A stretch of DNA of 64,000 bases. Source: Collinsella sp. AF33-16 (GTDB lineage Bacteria; Actinomycetota; Coriobacteriia; Coriobacteriales; Coriobacteriaceae). The position numbers and the translations under genes were made by a program. Under the pieces are notes generated by a model. That model saw only the letters and a program-made list of their open reading frames with translations, did no database searches and was not told the DNA's origin. Shown in pieces: positions 9,127 through 16,563 of the stretch. The DNA is taken from contig NZ_QRQC01000001.1 in the NCBI RefSeq assembly GCF_003475325.1, positions 194,980 through 258,979 of the forward strand. Direction: 5' to 3'. Position 1 is the stretch's first letter, and every line of letters starts with the position of its first letter.

Positions 9127-10701
9127 TTAGGCGCCGTATGGGTTACGGTCGCGTTCGATGCGCTGGCGTATGTGGGTGTACTCGATAATCAGCAGCACCA
9201 GGAGTAGGGCCATGATGGCTAGGTAGCTCACCACGGCGCCCATCAGACCCAGCAGGTTGATCAGGATCACCGGCAGCACCACGCTTACGGCGAAGCAGAT
9301 CAGGTAGATTTTGGTGACGTCGCCGGCATGGCGCAGCACCGTGATGATGGCGTAGATAAAGTCGATGGCCGCGGTGACGCCGCCGGCGACAACCATCAGC
9401 AGTGCCAGCGTGCGGTAGCGCTCAAAATTGAGGCCGTACATGAAGCTCATGAGGGGAATACCGGGACCTGCCATAAATGCGGCGCACGCTCCGGTAATGA
9501 CCACGATCAGTGCCATAACGGCAACAATAATCAGGTCAAAGCGGCGACGCTTGCGCGGATTCGTCCAAATGCTCGACAGACGCAGAAGCTGCGGTTTATA
9601 GACAAATCCGATGCTCAACAAAATGGCCTGCGCTGGAAAGAACAGGGCATTAAAGTACAGCTGATATTTGTATGCCAGCGTGCCTTCCATCACAAACTTG
9701 GGCATGCTTTCAATAAGGTTGAACAGGAACAGTGCACCAAAGAGCGGGGCGCACTGGACAAACAGGTGGCCGACCTCGCGCAGGCTCACGTGGCGCGATT
9801 TTTCGGTCTCGAGCAGGGCAAGCGGCGCGGTGACCAGCACGAGCGAGGCGATGGCGGTGACACCCATGGCCATGGCCGCGATGGGCATACTGCGCGTGAG
9901 GAACAGCGCCACGCTAAAGACCGCGATGACGCCGACGGATCGTGGCGTTTGGCTCATGCCGGCCAGGTAGAGTTTGTCGGCCTGCTGCAGGCGGCCCTCG
10001 TACACGTCGGCAATGCCGTCGATCACCTTATACAGGTAGACGCCCAGGCCGATTGTGGCCATCTGCGCATCGTAGCCGCGGGCGCTGCTGTATACCAGGC
10101 CGCATGCCAGCGCGAGCGCTCCGCAGATCAAGCGGTTGAGCTGGTAAGAGACAAAGGACGTCTTTTCGTCGATATCCGAGACCTGGAAATTGCGCACGCC
10201 GTAGTTGCACGCGATCATGATGAGCGTGCCGGTGACAAAGGCGATGGAGAATTTGCCAGCCTCCTCGGCGCCCACGAGCTGTGTGGACACGATGGTGAGC
10301 AACGGAAACGCCATGCCCCACACGGCGGTGCCCAGGGTATTCCAAAGGTAGTCGCGACGGGTGGCGTGATCTTCGTACTCGGCTTCTTGCGTGGAGAAGC
10401 CGCCGCCGTAGACGGCTCCGAGCAGGCGGTTCCACCAGGCATTGACCATGCGGTGGATGGGGCCGGGCTGGCGATCGCGCTCGCGGCGACGGCGTGTGGC
10501 CTGGCTGCTGTCGGGACCGCCGGCGTTACGCTGGCTTAGCTCTTGGATTCGTGCGAGCTCCTCGGCGGTGTGCGATGCGGGGAACAGGCCGTTCTCGATG
10601 CGTCCGCCCTGCCCGTGCGCCCCGTCCGATACGGTGGGGTCGGCGACGCCATTGCGGCGGGCGATGGCGCGGCGAATGCTATCGATGGGCGTGATGCTCA
10701 A
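9127..10701 (-). CDS. Polytopic membrane protein, flippase-like (PST/MATE type)
   Basis: This 524-residue protein has about 120 hydrophilic residues with an Arg-rich patch (ATRRRRERDRQ), then roughly 12 hydrophobic segments spaced like those of polysaccharide or lipid-linked-sugar flippases. No enzyme motif is visible, so membrane transport of a lipid-linked substrate is the best inference. The start is a TTG at 10701 with GAAAGGA seven bases upstream; a longer frame to 10809 lacks a ribosome site and runs into the palindromic repeats, so it is rejected. It stands alone on the minus strand. Confidence is high for a membrane protein and moderate for the flippase label. Confidence 0.7.
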   Translation of the reverse strand: MSITPIDSIRRAIARRNGVADPTVSDGAHGQGGRIENGLFPASHTAEELARIQELSQRNAGGPDSSQATRRRRERDRQPGPIHRMVNAWWNRLLGAVYGGGFSTQEAEYEDHATRRDYLWNTLGTAVWGMAFPLLTIVSTQLVGAEEAGKFSIAFVTGTLIMIACNYGVRNFQVSDIDEKTSFVSYQLNRLICGALALACGLVYSSARGYDAQMATIGLGVYLYKVIDGIADVYEGRLQQADKLYLAGMSQTPRSVGVIAVFSVALFLTRSMPIAAMAMGVTAIASLVLVTAPLALLETEKSRHVSLREVGHLFVQCAPLFGALFLFNLIESMPKFVMEGTLAYKYQLYFNALFFPAQAILLSIGFVYKPQLLRLSSIWTNPRKRRRFDLIIVAVMALIVVITGACAAFMAGPGIPLMSFMYGLNFERYRTLALLMVVAGGVTAAIDFIYAIITVLRHAGDVTKIYLICFAVSVVLPVILINLLGLMGAVVSYLAIMALLLVLLIIEYTHIRQRIERDRNPYGA

Positions 10702-10803
10702 AGCGGAGTCCTTTCTATTGCTGCGCTCTAGTATAGACGCGACGGTGTTCGTTCGTGTTTTTGAACAGGTTGTTCGATAATTTCGGCGGCGCCATTCAGT
10801 AGA

Positions 10804-10859
10804 CGGCACTTAGGGACGCTCTTTTTGTGCCGGCACTTTGGGAACGTCCCTAAGTGCCG
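10804..10859. repeat. Palindromic repeat, CGGCACTTAGGGACG family
   Basis: Perfect 15-base inverted arms CGGCACTTAGGGACG (10804-10818) and CGTCCCTAAGTGCCG (10845-10859) enclose a GTGCCGGCAC-containing centre. A related element lies at 24133-24163. It sits upstream of the divergent flippase and pckA genes. Confidence 0.8.
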
Positions 10860-10895
10860 GCATCCGGGGACGCTCCTTGGTTGTTGCCTGTTCAA

Positions 10896-10945
10896 GAGTG
10901 TCCCCAACGATTAGTCGTTTAAAAACGTCCCCAATGACTAGGCCG
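10896..10945. repeat. Dispersed repeat, GAGTGTCCC / CGTTTAARAACGTCC family, copy 1
   Basis: The stretch GAGTGTCCCC, then GTCGTTTAAAAACGTCC, then CAATGACTAGG is matched with few changes at 31033-31080. It lies directly next to the previous palindrome in the 379-base gap before pckA. Confidence 0.75.
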
Positions 10946-10990
10946 CTTGCCTGCGATTTTTGACCGTTGGGCGGGCTTGCCGCCCTTGCC

Positions 10991-11006
10991 GCAAAAACGT
11001 TTTTGC
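10991..11006. promoter_or_regulatory. Perfect 16-bp palindrome upstream of pckA (operator candidate)
   Basis: GCAAAAACGTTTTTGC is fully self-complementary and centred on CG, 75 bases before the pckA start. LacI/GalR/CcpA-type repressors bind CG-centred palindromes with AA..TT flanks, and PEP carboxykinase is commonly carbon-regulated, so a catabolite-type operator is a reasonable inference. No such regulator gene is in the window. Confidence 0.5.
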
Positions 11007-11080
11007 ATATCGGGTACAACGGGCTTTACGTGAGTAAAGTGCGCGTCGCGTCCACGTGTCGCGTTTTTAAAGGAGGCCCC

Positions 11081-12751
11081 ATGCCTGGTGTTACCCCTGC
11101 AGATGTTTTGTCCAACTTTGGTATTACGCTGGTCGAAGATCCCGCCGAGAATCAGCCCCGTCTGCTGGTCGATCTACCCGCCGCGGAGCTCGTCGAGCAC
11201 GCTATCCGCCGCGAAGAAGGCCGCATGGCATCCAACGGCGCGCTGGTGATCGAGACGGGGGAGCGCACCGGCCGTTCCCCCAATGACCGCTTTATCGTCG
11301 ACACCCCCGATGTCCACGACAAAATTGCCTGGGGCGCCGTCAACCGCCCGCTGTCCGTCGAGAGCTATGAGGCCATCAAGGCCGGCATCGTCGACTATCT
11401 CAACGAGCGCGACGTGTTCGTCACCCGCGGCATGGCAGGCGCCGACCGCAACCACACGCGTCGACTGCTCGTTGCCTGCGAGCGTGCCAGCCAGGCACTC
11501 TTTATTAAGCAGATGCTCGCCCGCCCGCTCGCCCGCGAAATCGCGCGCACCGGCGAGCCCGACTTCTGCGTGCTCGCAGCGCCCGGTTACCAGTGCGACC
11601 CTGCCATCAAGGGCCTCAACTCCAGCGCTGCCGTGGTCATCAACTTCCAGGAACGCGTGATTCTGGTCGCCGGCACCGGCTACTCCGGCGAGATTAAAAA
11701 GTCGATCTTCAGCGTTATGAATTATTTGCTGCCCGTCGAGGACGACGTGCTGCCCATGCACTGCTCGGCTAGCATGGATCCCGTCACGCATGAGACCGCC
11801 GTGTTCTTTGGCCTGTCGGGCACCGGCAAGACCACGCTTTCGGCCAACCCCACGCGCCTGCTGATCGGCGACGACGAGCACGGTTGGTCCGATATGGGCA
11901 TCTTTAACGTCGAGGGCGGCTGCTACGCCAAGTGCGAGGGCCTGGACGCGTTCCACGAGCCTGAGATCTTCAACGCTGTCCGTTTTGGCGCCATTTGCGA
12001 AAATGTGGTGCTCGACGAGAATCGTAAGCCCAACTACGATGACGTCTCGATCACGCATAATACGCGCGTGGCCTATCCCGTCGAGCATATCCCCAACGCG
12101 TGGACCAAGGGCATGGGCACCATCCCGAGCGTCGTGTTGTTTTTGACTTGCGACGCTTTTGGCGTGCTGCCGCCCATCTCGCGTCTGACGGCCGACGCCG
12201 CCATGTACCACTTTGTGACGGGCTTTACGGCCAAGATTCCCGGCACCGAGGTCGGCGTCACCGAGCCCACGCCCACGTTCTCTTCGCTGTTCGGCGAACC
12301 GTTTATGCCACTCGACCCCATGGTTTACGCCAAGATGCTCGGCGAGCGCATTGCCGACGGCCGCACGCGTGTGTACCTGGTCAACACCGGCTGGATCGGC
12401 GGCGGCTACGGCGTGGGCCATCGCATCGAGCTTGCCTACACGCGCGCCCTGGTGGCCCACGCCCTCGACGGTACCATCGAGGACAGCGAGTTCTTGCACG
12501 ACGATATTTTTAACGTCGACATTCCCACCACGTGCCACGGTGTGCCCGACGGCATTCTGGTGCCGCGCCAGTACTGGCAGAGCACCGCTCGCTACGACGA
12601 GGCAGCGCACAACCTGGCGGTGATGTTCGAGGAGAACTTCGAGAAGAAGTACTCGCACCTGCCCGAGTCCGTCAAGGCCGCCGGTCCGCACGCTCAAGTA
12701 CACGCCGACGCCCGTCATCGCGGCCGCGGGCTGCTGGGACTTCGCCACTAA
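11081..12751 (+). CDS. pckA: Phosphoenolpyruvate carboxykinase (ATP), with an unusual C-terminal tail
   Basis: This 556-residue cytoplasmic enzyme interconverts oxaloacetate plus ATP with PEP, CO2 and ADP. The kinase-1a loop GLSGTGKTTLS lies near residue 245, the metal site LIGDDEHGWSD follows, and RTGRSPNDRF is near 65. ATG at 11081 has AAAGGAGG seven bases upstream. The protein matches the family to the sequence KAAGPHA, where homologues such as the 540-residue E. coli enzyme end. Here codon 539 is CAA (12695-12697) and translation continues for 18 Arg/His-rich residues. One base change, TAA to CAA, would explain this as a lost stop. A sequence-conserved terminator starts 15 bases after the actual stop. 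Confidence 0.93.
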   Translation: MPGVTPADVLSNFGITLVEDPAENQPRLLVDLPAAELVEHAIRREEGRMASNGALVIETGERTGRSPNDRFIVDTPDVHDKIAWGAVNRPLSVESYEAIKAGIVDYLNERDVFVTRGMAGADRNHTRRLLVACERASQALFIKQMLARPLAREIARTGEPDFCVLAAPGYQCDPAIKGLNSSAAVVINFQERVILVAGTGYSGEIKKSIFSVMNYLLPVEDDVLPMHCSASMDPVTHETAVFFGLSGTGKTTLSANPTRLLIGDDEHGWSDMGIFNVEGGCYAKCEGLDAFHEPEIFNAVRFGAICENVVLDENRKPNYDDVSITHNTRVAYPVEHIPNAWTKGMGTIPSVVLFLTCDAFGVLPPISRLTADAAMYHFVTGFTAKIPGTEVGVTEPTPTFSSLFGEPFMPLDPMVYAKMLGERIADGRTRVYLVNTGWIGGGYGVGHRIELAYTRALVAHALDGTIEDSEFLHDDIFNVDIPTTCHGVPDGILVPRQYWQSTARYDEAAHNLAVMFEENFEKKYSHLPESVKAAGPHAQVHADARHRGRGLLGLRH

Positions 12752-12766
12752 CGTTGCTTCAGACCC

Positions 12767-12803
12767 AAAACCACCATAAAGGGGACACCTTTGTGGTGGT
12801 TTT
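12767..12803. terminator. CCACCACAAAGG-family terminator, copy 1 (after pckA)
   Basis: The arms AAAACCACCATAAAGG and CCTTTGTGGTGGTTTT form a hairpin ending in T4, starting 15 bases after the pckA stop. The loop is shortened (GGGGACACC) compared with the other copies. One arm position gives a T-G wobble. Confidence 0.8.
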
Positions 12804-12830
12804 GCTCGCGCGGATGACTCGGGTTACAAT
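12802..12830 (+). promoter_or_regulatory. Promoter of the B3/B4-domain gene
   Basis: TTGCTC (12802-12807), a 17-base spacer and TACAAT (12825-12830) form a good sigma-70-type promoter. It begins at the very edge of the preceding terminator repeat and would give an RNA leader of about 135 bases. Confidence 0.65.
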
Positions 12831-12844
12831 ACGCCTGACATATC

Positions 12845-12934
12845 GTCCCCTTCTCCGGATGGGGACAGCGTAAGCGCTCTTGTGGCGGCACCGTAGGACT
12901 TTGAAGGTGGCCGCTGTGAGAGCGCTTTTTGTTT
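12845..12934 (+). promoter_or_regulatory. Structured leader with terminator-like hairpin (attenuator candidate)
   Basis: A first hairpin has arms GTCCCC (12845-12850) and GGGGAC (12861-12866). A second, long hairpin runs from AGCGCTCT (12873-12880) to AGAGCGCT (12919-12926), extended inwards by GGCGGCACC against GGTGGCC, and is followed by TTTTTGTTT. It lies after a good promoter and 38 bases before the coding start, the geometry of transcription attenuation. I do not recognise a known riboswitch consensus; the GGTGGCCGC stretch only loosely resembles a T-box. Confidence 0.5.
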
Positions 12935-12971
12935 AGACGCTCGCGTGGGGCGAATCGTGAAGGGAGCACGT

Positions 12972-13691
12972 ATGAAGGGCTTTGTTGCCGAGAATTCGTT
13001 TTGGGAGCTGTTTCCGCAGGCGGCTATCGGCGTTGTGGTCGTAAAGGGCATGAAGCCCGCGGCCCAGATACCCCAGGAGGACGTGGATGCGATTGCCGCG
13101 CTGCTTGACCGCGCCAATATCGACGCGGAGCGCCATCTGACCAGCGATACTATCAGCGAGAACGCACCGGTCAAGGCATGGCGTGACGCGTACCGTCTGT
13201 TCAAGACCAAAAAGGGCGCGCGTTGCTCAATCGAGAACCTGCTCAAACGCGTGCTCAAAGGCAAGCCGGTGGGCCACATTACGTCCGCGGTGGACATCTA
13301 CAACACGGTGTCGCTGACCTACGCGCTGCCCGTGGGAGGCGAGGATTTGCATGCGATCGAGGGTGACCTTCGCTTGAAGGTGACCGACGGTGGCGATGCG
13401 TTCCTGCCCCTTGGTGAGGAAGCGGACGACCCGACGCTGCCCGGCGAGCTCGCCTATATCGACGATGCAGGCGCCGTGTGCCGCTGCTGGAACTGGCGCG
13501 ACGGCGTTCGAACGGCGCTGTCCGATGATTCGGCCGATGCGTTCCTGGCGATTGAGTGCGTGGAGCCCGAGCGGATGGGGGATTGCCAGGCCGCGATCGA
13601 TCGCTTAGCCGAGCTGCTCGAGCGCTATCTGGGAGCGACGGTTGTCGTTAAGACGCTTGTGACTCGCGACAATCCCTGCGTGGAGCTGTAG
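12972..13691 (+). CDS. B3/B4 tRNA-binding-domain protein
   Basis: This 239-residue cytoplasmic protein resembles stand-alone versions of the B3/B4 domain of the phenylalanyl-tRNA synthetase beta chain. The conserved stretches are WRDAYRLFKTKKGARCS, GHITSAVDIYNTVSLTYALP and a late PGELAYIDDAGAVCRCWNWRD. In the synthetase this fold helps tRNA recognition and editing; free-standing copies may edit mischarged tRNA or have another role, which is not known here. ATG at 12972 follows AAGGGAG by 6 bases. It is monocistronic between its own structured leader and a conserved terminator. Confidence 0.8.
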   Translation: MKGFVAENSFWELFPQAAIGVVVVKGMKPAAQIPQEDVDAIAALLDRANIDAERHLTSDTISENAPVKAWRDAYRLFKTKKGARCSIENLLKRVLKGKPVGHITSAVDIYNTVSLTYALPVGGEDLHAIEGDLRLKVTDGGDAFLPLGEEADDPTLPGELAYIDDAGAVCRCWNWRDGVRTALSDDSADAFLAIECVEPERMGDCQAAIDRLAELLERYLGATVVVKTLVTRDNPCVEL

Positions 13692-13719
13692 CGGCGCCTG
13701 CGGATCATGTTCGCCGGTC

Positions 13720-13760
13720 AAAACCACCACAAAGGTGCCTGTCCCCTTTGTGGTGGTTTT
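13720..13760. terminator. CCACCACAAAGG-family terminator, copy 2
   Basis: Arms AAAACCACCACAAAGG and CCTTTGTGGTGGTTTT are perfect 16-base complements around the loop TGCCTGTCC, beginning 28 bases after the B3/B4 gene stop. This is the consensus form of the family. Confidence 0.85.
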
Positions 13761-13864
13761 TATGTTGATGGGTTAACAAATGGGGTATTTGGGTTCGGGT
13801 GTCGGCTTATGCGACTAAGATGTTTACCCGTAAGCATTATGCAAGCGAAAGGCGGTCGTCTCCC

Positions 13865-14314
13865 ATGCAGCAGAACGACGAGACACGTTTCGAGGACTTT
13901 GTCGGACTGATCAGCGGGCTCTACAAGGAGATCCAGCGCATTAAGACATCCGAGGGCGCAAGGCTGGGCCTCAAGGGCTCCGACGTTATGTGCCTGTACT
14001 ATCTTGAGCGCAGCAAGGACGGCCTGACTGGTGCTGACCTGGCTCGCATGGCAGGCGTGACCCGTGCCGCCGTCTCGCGCACGCTCGCGCATCTGGAGGA
14101 GGGCGGTTACGTTGAGGTCGATGATTCGGGCGATGCCGCCGTTAAGTATCGTGCTCCGGTGCGCCTGACCGCTCTAGGCGGCGAGAGCATGAGCGAGGCG
14201 GACCGCATCATTCGCGAGGTGCTCGATACCACCGGTAAGGCTATGGGTGTGGAGCAGCGCGAGCAGATGTATGCGTCGCTGCGCACGATTCTCAACACCC
14301 TGCGCGAGATCTAG
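13865..14314 (+). CDS. MarR-family transcriptional regulator
   Basis: This 149-residue protein has a winged-helix core typical of MarR: GLTGADLARMAGVTRAAVSR is the recognition region (about residues 57-77) and the wing follows as GGYVEVDDSGDAAVKYRAPV. Flanking helices would form the dimer interface. MarR proteins bind palindromic operators and are usually released by small phenolic ligands or oxidation; no ligand can be inferred. The start ATG at 13865 is preceded by GAAAGGCGG. It lies 119 bases before the degV gene on the same strand, so it may regulate that gene or itself. Confidence 0.85.
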   Translation: MQQNDETRFEDFVGLISGLYKEIQRIKTSEGARLGLKGSDVMCLYYLERSKDGLTGADLARMAGVTRAAVSRTLAHLEEGGYVEVDDSGDAAVKYRAPVRLTALGGESMSEADRIIREVLDTTGKAMGVEQREQMYASLRTILNTLREI

Positions 14315-14433
14315 AGCCGCGCTGGAGCTAGCTTTCAGCCAAGAACTGCATCGTCCCGTTTGAGCGCGTATGCCGTGCCGGGGCATTGCTGTCAAAATTC
14401 CCCGCGCGGGACCTGCGCAAGAAAGGATTCGTT

Positions 14434-15288
14434 ATGTCCGTCCGCATTATTACCGATTCCGCAAGCGATATGTCGCCGGCTGAGCACCCCGCTCTGCATG
14501 TTCTGCCGCTGTCCGTCACCTTTGGCACCGATGTGTACATGGATGGCGTCGACATCGATCACCAGCGCTTTTACGAGATGCTTGTGGAGCGCGATGAGCT
14601 GCCCAAGACCGGCCAGGTCAACCCGTACGCGTTTTCGCAGGCGATTGCCGAGGCGCGTGAGGCCGGCGATGAGGCTGTGATTATTACCGTGGGTGCCAAG
14701 CTCTCGGGCACCAACCAGAGTGCTCGTACGGCACTTGCCGAGGCGCCGGGCGGCGACATGTTCGTCGTGGACAGCAATAACGTGACCTTGGGCGAGCGCG
14801 TGCTGGTCGAGTATGCGCTGCGCCTGGTGGACGAGGGCCAGGGCGCGGCTCAGGTTGCGGCGGCTGTCGAGGCCGTGCGCGACCGCGTGGTCGTCATCGG
14901 CCTGCTCGAGACGTTGGAGTACCTGGTGCGCGGCGGTCGCCTGTCTGCTGCGGCCGGTGCCGTGGGTACGCTGCTCAACGTAAAGCCCGTGGTGGCTGCC
15001 GAGGAGGGTCTGATCGTGCAGCTGGGCAAGGCGCGCGGTTCCAAGAACGGACGTAACCTGCTCAACCAGAAGGTCGAAAAGGCGGGCGGCATCGACTTTT
15101 CCATGCCGCTGGCGCTCGGCTATACGGGCCTTTCGGATGCGGTGCTCAAGAAGTATATCGAGGACAGCGCGGCACTGTGGGCTGGCCACACCGAGGGCGA
15201 ACTGCCTGTCCACACCATTGGCGCCACCATCGGCACCCACGTAGGTCCCGGCGCCGTAGCCGTAGCCTTCTTCCAGCCCGTCAACTAA
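14434..15288 (+). CDS. DegV-family fatty-acid-binding protein
   Basis: This 284-residue protein starts with the DegV hallmark VRIITDSASDM and continues with LPLSVTFGTDVYMDG and TVGAKLSGTNQSARTA, the loops that bind a fatty-acid carboxylate. The C-terminal domain has VRGGRLSAAAGAVGTLLNVKP, also typical. Family knowledge: DegV/FakB proteins present fatty acids to a kinase (FakA) for phosphorylation; no fakA gene is in this window. ATG at 14434 has GAAAGGA seven bases upstream. A terminator repeat in inverted orientation starts 13 bases after the stop. Confidence 0.9.
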   Translation: MSVRIITDSASDMSPAEHPALHVLPLSVTFGTDVYMDGVDIDHQRFYEMLVERDELPKTGQVNPYAFSQAIAEAREAGDEAVIITVGAKLSGTNQSARTALAEAPGGDMFVVDSNNVTLGERVLVEYALRLVDEGQGAAQVAAAVEAVRDRVVVIGLLETLEYLVRGGRLSAAAGAVGTLLNVKPVVAAEEGLIVQLGKARGSKNGRNLLNQKVEKAGGIDFSMPLALGYTGLSDAVLKKYIEDSAALWAGHTEGELPVHTIGATIGTHVGPGAVAVAFFQPVN

Positions 15289-15300
15289 CCGACTTGCTAT

Positions 15301-15339
15301 AAACCACCACAAAGGGGACAGGCACCTTTGTGGTGGTTT
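15301..15339. terminator. CCACCACAAAGG-family terminator, copy 3 (inverted orientation)
   Basis: The arms are the same as in the other copies, but the loop reads GGGGACAGGCACC, the reverse complement of the loop in copies 2 and 6. The element as a whole is therefore flipped. It begins 12 bases after the degV-family stop. Confidence 0.85.
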
Positions 15340-15368
15340 AGGCTATTCCGGGTGGAAGGGAGCTAGCA

Positions 15369-15689
15369 ATGGCGTCTGAGGGCTTTTTTGAGCGGGTGTA
15401 CGAGGTGGTCGAGCAGATTCCCGAGGGGATGGTCGCCACCTACGGTCAGGTGGCGCTGCTCGCCGGTCGTCCGCGGAGTGCGCGGTACGTGGGGTATGCC
15501 CTGCATAGCAATCCGCGCCCTGGTCAGATTCCCTGCCATCGTGTGGTGTTTGCCGATGGCCGCATTTGCGAGGGCTTTGCGTTTGGCGGCCCCGATGCTC
15601 AACGTGAGCTTTTGCTAGGGGAGGGCGTGACGTTTGCCGATCCCAGGCACGTCGATCTGGGTGCCTGTCGTTGGCCTGCCGGGCTGTAG
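15369..15689 (+). CDS. MGMT-type DNA-binding/alkyltransferase domain protein
   Basis: This 106-residue protein corresponds to the C-terminal domain of O6-alkylguanine-DNA alkyltransferase. It begins FFERVYEVVEQIPEGMVATYGQVALLAG (recognition helix region) and carries IPCHRVVFADG near residues 58-68. The active-site Cys of PCHR is present, unlike the Trp of alkyltransferase-like (ATL) proteins, so it could be catalytic, although it lacks the N-terminal domain of full MGMT. It would repair or flag O6-alkylguanine. ATG at 15369 follows GGGAG by 8 bases. It is flanked on both sides by terminator repeats, so it forms its own transcription unit. Confidence 0.82.
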   Translation: MASEGFFERVYEVVEQIPEGMVATYGQVALLAGRPRSARYVGYALHSNPRPGQIPCHRVVFADGRICEGFAFGGPDAQRELLLGEGVTFADPRHVDLGACRWPAGL

Positions 15690-15704
15690 CGACTCGTTCG
15701 TGTC

Positions 15705-15745
15705 AAAACCACCACAAAGGCTCCTGTCCCCTTTGTGGTGGTTTT
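15705..15745. terminator. CCACCACAAAGG-family terminator, copy 4
   Basis: Perfect arms AAAACCACCACAAAGG and CCTTTGTGGTGGTTTT flank the loop CTCCTGTCC, which differs from the consensus loop by one base. It starts 15 bases after the MGMT-like gene stop. Confidence 0.85.
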
Positions 15746-16046
15746 AGTTTACCTGAGCTAACTTATGGAGAAGGTGTGGCGGCGTTTATTGTCGCTACAA
15801 AGTAAACCACGGCGAACTATATTGGTTTCAGCAACGGAGCAGGCAATAGGCGATGAAAAAGCCTGCCCTGTTGAGTTTGATTCGCATTCCTCCCCTCTGT
15901 GCGATTCAACGGTGTACTTCGGGAAAGCGCCCGTCGGCTGCCATGGCCGGCGGGCGCTTTCCCGTAATCATGGGACAAAACATCAGGTCCGTTATCCCAA
16001 AATGAGGTGCCGACGTTTGGCCTTAGGGCGGCACAAACTTTGATTG
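15746..16046. other. Gene-free stretch containing a long hairpin
   Basis: No convincing gene lies between the terminator repeat and the small Cys-rich gene. At 15921-15963 there is a strong hairpin with arms GGGAAAGCGCCCGTCGGC and GCCGGCGGGCGCTTTCCC, an 18-base stem with few mismatches and a short loop, but no T-run. A smaller GCAGGC/GCCTGC hairpin lies near 15838-15866. These could be a convergent transcription barrier, a repeat or an unrecognised RNA. Confidence 0.5.
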
Positions 16047-16340
16047 TTAGTCCCGCTTGCAGCAACCGATCTTTGTAAGCCCCTGCGGCGTCTCTTCGCC
16101 CGCGGGGATTCTTGGGCTGTTGCTTCCCAGATACGCCTCTACATGCCGCGCGAACGCTTGCCACGACCACTCGTCTTTATCGGCCTCAAGCCGATCGGGG
16201 GAAATCGCGTTGAACAGGCACGTTGGAATCTCGTGCTCGTGCAGATTCTTGGCGATACAAGGCGTGCAGCCCTTGTCGTGGTTGACAGGGTTAAACGGGC
16301 ATTTCCGGTCGTTGCATGTACAAAACGCAACTGAGCTCAT
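16047..16340 (-). CDS. Small cysteine-rich protein, DUF6485-like
   Basis: This 97-residue protein begins MSSVAFCTCNDRKCPFNP and has a further GCTPCIAKNLHEHEIPTCLF segment, giving six Cys within the first 45 residues, arranged like a metal-binding knot. I recall this pattern as DUF6485 but could not check. AAGGAGC precedes the ATG by 4 bases. It is monocistronic; the GCCCC-rich sequence before it shows no clear promoter. A small zinc- or Fe-S-binding protein is the most that can be inferred. Confidence 0.72.
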   Translation of the reverse strand: MSSVAFCTCNDRKCPFNPVNHDKGCTPCIAKNLHEHEIPTCLFNAISPDRLEADKDEWSWQAFARHVEAYLGSNSPRIPAGEETPQGLTKIGCCKRD

Positions 16341-16496
16341 GGGGCTCCTTCCAGTCGGTCGGCTCTGCTGTAAAACGCTGCCGCATGTTAAAACAATAGG
16401 GCGTCATTGCTTAACAGAATATAGTCTTAGGGTGCTTGCGACTTAGGGGTTCTGCCGAGCGGCTGAATACCTCGGCGACCGACCTCTGAAGAAAAC

Positions 16497-16537
16497 AAAA
16501 CCGCCGCAATGAGGATTGTACTCATCGCGGCGGTTTT
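16497..16537 (-). terminator. Intrinsic terminator of trpS
   Basis: AAAACCGCCGC and GCGGCGGTTTT form a GC-rich stem with A- and T-runs on both sides, so it can act in both directions. It lies 27 bases past the trpS stop. Confidence 0.85.
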
Positions 16538-16563
16538 GTTTGACTGCTGTTTATTGTTCTCGG

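Noticed and set aside
12680..12751. Frameshift explanation for the odd pckA tail (another frame reads LKYTPTPVIAAAGCWDFAT)
   Set aside because: Homologues already end at KAAGP, so the protein is complete before the tail; a single-base stop loss is simpler than a frameshift.
12873..12926. T-box reading of the B3/B4 gene leader
   Set aside because: GGTGGCCGC only loosely resembles the T-box GGTGGNACCGCG, and no specifier loop was found; kept as an unassigned structured leader.
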